Positions 61,564 through 64,000 of a stretch of DNA of 64,000 nucleotides are shown here, piece by piece. The notes beneath the pieces were generated by a model, which saw nothing but the letters and a program-made list of their open reading frames with translations, was not told where the DNA came from and ran no database searches. Numbering within the stretch: position 1 is the first letter of the stretch; each line of letters begins with the position of its first letter. This stretch comes from Epiperipatus broadwayi. Its lineage: Eukaryota; Onychophora; Udeonychophora; Euonychophora; Peripatidae. The stretch is taken from NCBI GenBank assembly GCA_028023455.1, contig JAQFVV010012394.1, positions 24,873,053-24,937,052 on the forward strand. Reading direction: 5' to 3'. A program made the translations under genes and the position numbers.

Positions 61564-63239
61564 AAAAAGATTTAGAGATATGGAATCACATTGGTGTCCT
61601 CCTTTCTCACTTCTATTCTTCTTAACATCATTATGTAAACTGATCACTTTTATAGTATTTTGATAAATATTATTTCCGAATATGACAATACTCTGAGTCT
61701 ATATCTTGGTGATCCAAAGCTTAAATCACATTAGAACTAGCTATCAAATCAAATGTTATTTCATAATCTAGGAATACAAAGCATAATAATTCATAATCAT
61801 TGATCATTCTATAACTTCTCTCCATATTTGGAAATGATCTGTTCTAAAACTACTTTTAAATCTATCTTATTATTTAGGTTGGTTAGACTTTGAAGTTCAC
61901 TTTAGACACATTACATAGTTATCAGCGAATTGATACGAATGTGAAAAAGCATGGCAGATCTAATACATACGTACCGTATATCCTTATCGTCATCACATTA
62001 GAGCATATAGTCATAATATATGTGTGCACATATGCTTTTAAATCCTAAATTCTTTTTGTTTATTGTTTTGTTTGTTCCCTGCCATTTAATTCTTCAGGTC
62101 TGGCAATTGCACATCAAAAAAGTTCAATACAATATTTTATTCTACAAAAGTAAAATAACTTCTTCAAATAATCCACTGTTTAAGCAACTTGAAGATTTAT
62201 TTGCCTACAGGTCAAATGGACGTATGGAGAGAACGAATGAGAAAAAAGATAAAACTTATCAGGTTTGACTAATGCCAGTGTTAACGGTTTATCTTTCTAA
62301 TTTACTCTTTAAAGATTGCTCAAACCCGTTTATTGACCAGTAATTGATTGGTTAGTAAGCTGTGAGTTGATGTAATGAAAAAACATTACAAAATTTAACC
62401 AGACTTGAATTCTAAACAATATAATATACTTTAAGCAAGCTTGCAATATATATATTTCTTATTTGCGTCATCGTTCACGTGACTTCACTACAATTTTCGT
62501 TAGTTTACATTAAATTAGCTTCCGATTATTTATTTTATAATTAGTCAGACATATGTTTCTTTCTGCTTTATTTTATCTTTGATCAATTCTGATATTTTAA
62601 ATTAAATTACAGTTACGTATTCGCTTTTAATTTTTTTAATGAAAATTTAATTTGATTATTACTATCACAATATTAAATTGATTTTATTATTATTAATGCG
62701 TACACGCGCAACATTTAAAAAAACACTCGTATGATCAAATTAATAAGTGTACTTGTCTAGACCAAACACACTTAGGCATCCTTTATCAAGATGCTTTGCA
62801 AATTATTGACACCATCTGGTTCTTCTTACTTCCGTCCCTTCAGCGTCTGCCTTGGATAATTATTTGTTTATCCATTTGTGCACGTTTTTATTTGACTGTT
62901 GTTGTTGCTTTGTTTTGCTTTGCTTTTACGAAAAAAAGATCTGTGGATTATTTTAGACAAATAGTAGTTTGAAGTTAGTTGATGAAAAACAGAATTAATT
63001 TAAAGCATAAAATGAAGCAAAAGTTTGTATTGTGATAAAGAAACTAACCTAAGGTCAAGTGAAATATAAAACTTTTATTCCAAAATAATAATTTCAAAAA
63101 TGGCTTAAAGTGTTACAGTAGTAAATAATATATTAAAATTTTTACGTTATAATGAATTTTAGAAATTAATTTTATAATAATTTATGAAGATCTAATTAGA
63201 AAAGTTGGGAAAATTTTTACTGAGAATTTTTGTTGCTAT

Positions 63240-63370
63240 TTGATCATCACCATTTTTAATTTCACTGCAGAATGAACGTCTCCAAGTGCAATCCATCTTC
63301 TCTGATCTCTAGCCTCACTTCTCTACATCACACCAGCGTGCTTCCTTTTTTCATCCATCCATCACATGTA
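63240..63370 (-). mobile_element. RTE-like LINE 3' end, minus
   Basis: TTTCACTGCAGAATGAACGT, CCAAGTGCAATCCATCTTCT and TTTTTTCATCCATCCATCAC are the reverse of the 3' coding end at 29225-29345. Confidence 0.7.
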
Positions 63371-64000
63371 AATATATATTAAGGAAAAAAAATCATTCAC
63401 GCACACATTCATTCTGTCTTCAAGAAAACTCAACTAATATTTTAGTTGAGAGCTATCAGACAACTGAGAAGAAAGACCATGGTGTTTCTTGATCTGAAAT
63501 TCAAAGATAAAAAGCCAATAAACTCACCTAACTGGTTAATGTGTGTTGGTGAGCAGCCCTCCATGTTCTTATACTATATGAATAATTACATAGTAATAAC
63601 AGCTGCAATGATAAGAACTTATGGAGTGGATATTAGGAATTTGCCCTGTTCCTTTAAGACCTTCAAGAGGAATCAAAGGATCTTCTTTCAAGTAACAGCA
63701 AATTTTTTTCTGCAAACATTGATCATTAATCTTTATTGCCAAGAGATTTTTTGGCATACATAAACACACATGCATAATGATAAAAATGATCTTTAACTGT
63801 TCAATACCTTGAATGATTGGAGCAACGACAGAATGGCAGTTTCTAGAGATCATAGTCTTTAGATGACCCAGCTTTATTGCTTCTGGGGCTTAAACTTATT
63901 AACTTCATAGTAAACCATTAGTAGTAATAATCAAATAATATTTTTTTATTTACAGAATATTATTTTCCAAGTATATTTTGAAACAAAACTATTAATGCAT

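Larger units (their letters stand above)
51596..64000. other. Downstream region, no host gene recognised
   Basis: Repeats are listed separately. No open frame here shows a recognisable protein domain with splice borders. AT-rich unassigned stretches: 51600-53210 (except a 50-bp tandem duplication), 53960-54540, 55050-57170, 57610-58190, 58450-59160, 59790-60170, 61580-63240 and 63580-64000. The stretch 55640-56700 has TG/TA-rich low-complexity tracts and AATAAA hexamers near 56580-56640 that could belong to a long 3' UTR. Confidence 0.5.

Noticed and set aside
62020-62268. Open frame with a possible acceptor (TTCTTCAG) near 62099
   Set aside because: No similarity to any family I know, AT-biased codons, no convincing donor and no neighbouring exons.

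Overview
Eukaryotic, AT-rich, repeat-dense DNA carrying the 3' half of one recognisable host gene on the + strand. Five exons (2401-2730, 23734-23931, 32544-32675, 43217-43327, 49736-50071) all have canonical AG/GT borders, all join in phase 0, and together encode 368 residues plus a stop. The protein is the C-terminal half of an anoctamin (TMEM16 family) most like ANO8: end of TM6, a cytosolic insertion, TM7-TM10 and a short C-terminal tail. The upstream exons lie outside the window. No second host gene could be supported in 50072-64000.

The gene body is mostly intron (6-21 kb each), filled with degraded transposons. The mix of tRNA-derived SINEs, RTE-like LINE tails ending in GAT microsatellite, Penelope-like GIY-YIG fragments, mariner and hAT fossils, and very many hairpin (foldback) repeats inside long introns suggests a mollusc, most likely a coleoid cephalopod such as an octopus. 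This is an inference from repeat style and exon sequence, not a database match.

Layout. 1-2400: intron with an old LTR, a foldback repeat and a small perfect hairpin. 2731-23733: 21 kb intron with foldback family B copies (one holding two internal tandem arrays), MITE family A copies, two minus-strand mariner fossils, a hAT fragment, a Penelope fragment, an old LINE split by a 754-bp hairpin insertion, and a hairpin 300 bp before exon 2. 23932-32543: Penelope and RTE fragments, a tRNA SINE. 32676-43216: a roughly 1-kb foldback beginning 90 bp after exon 3, into which a non-autonomous LTR element (two LTRs of about 1.37 kb, TSD TATAT) has inserted; then a solo LTR, MITE A copies and a 648-bp palindromic insertion with a 13-bp target duplication. 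43328-49735: old SINEs, a mariner fossil, a hairpin. 50072-64000: 3' UTR of unknown length, then hairpins, a Penelope fragment and LINE remnants.

The most interesting pattern is that several unrelated-looking palindromic insertions are bounded by 12-16 bp direct repeats. That length is typical of target-primed reverse transcription and not of cut-and-paste MITEs, and in one family one end is fixed while the other varies. This points to hairpin-structured retroposons. Several sit close to ANO8 exons, where their transcripts would form long double-stranded RNA.
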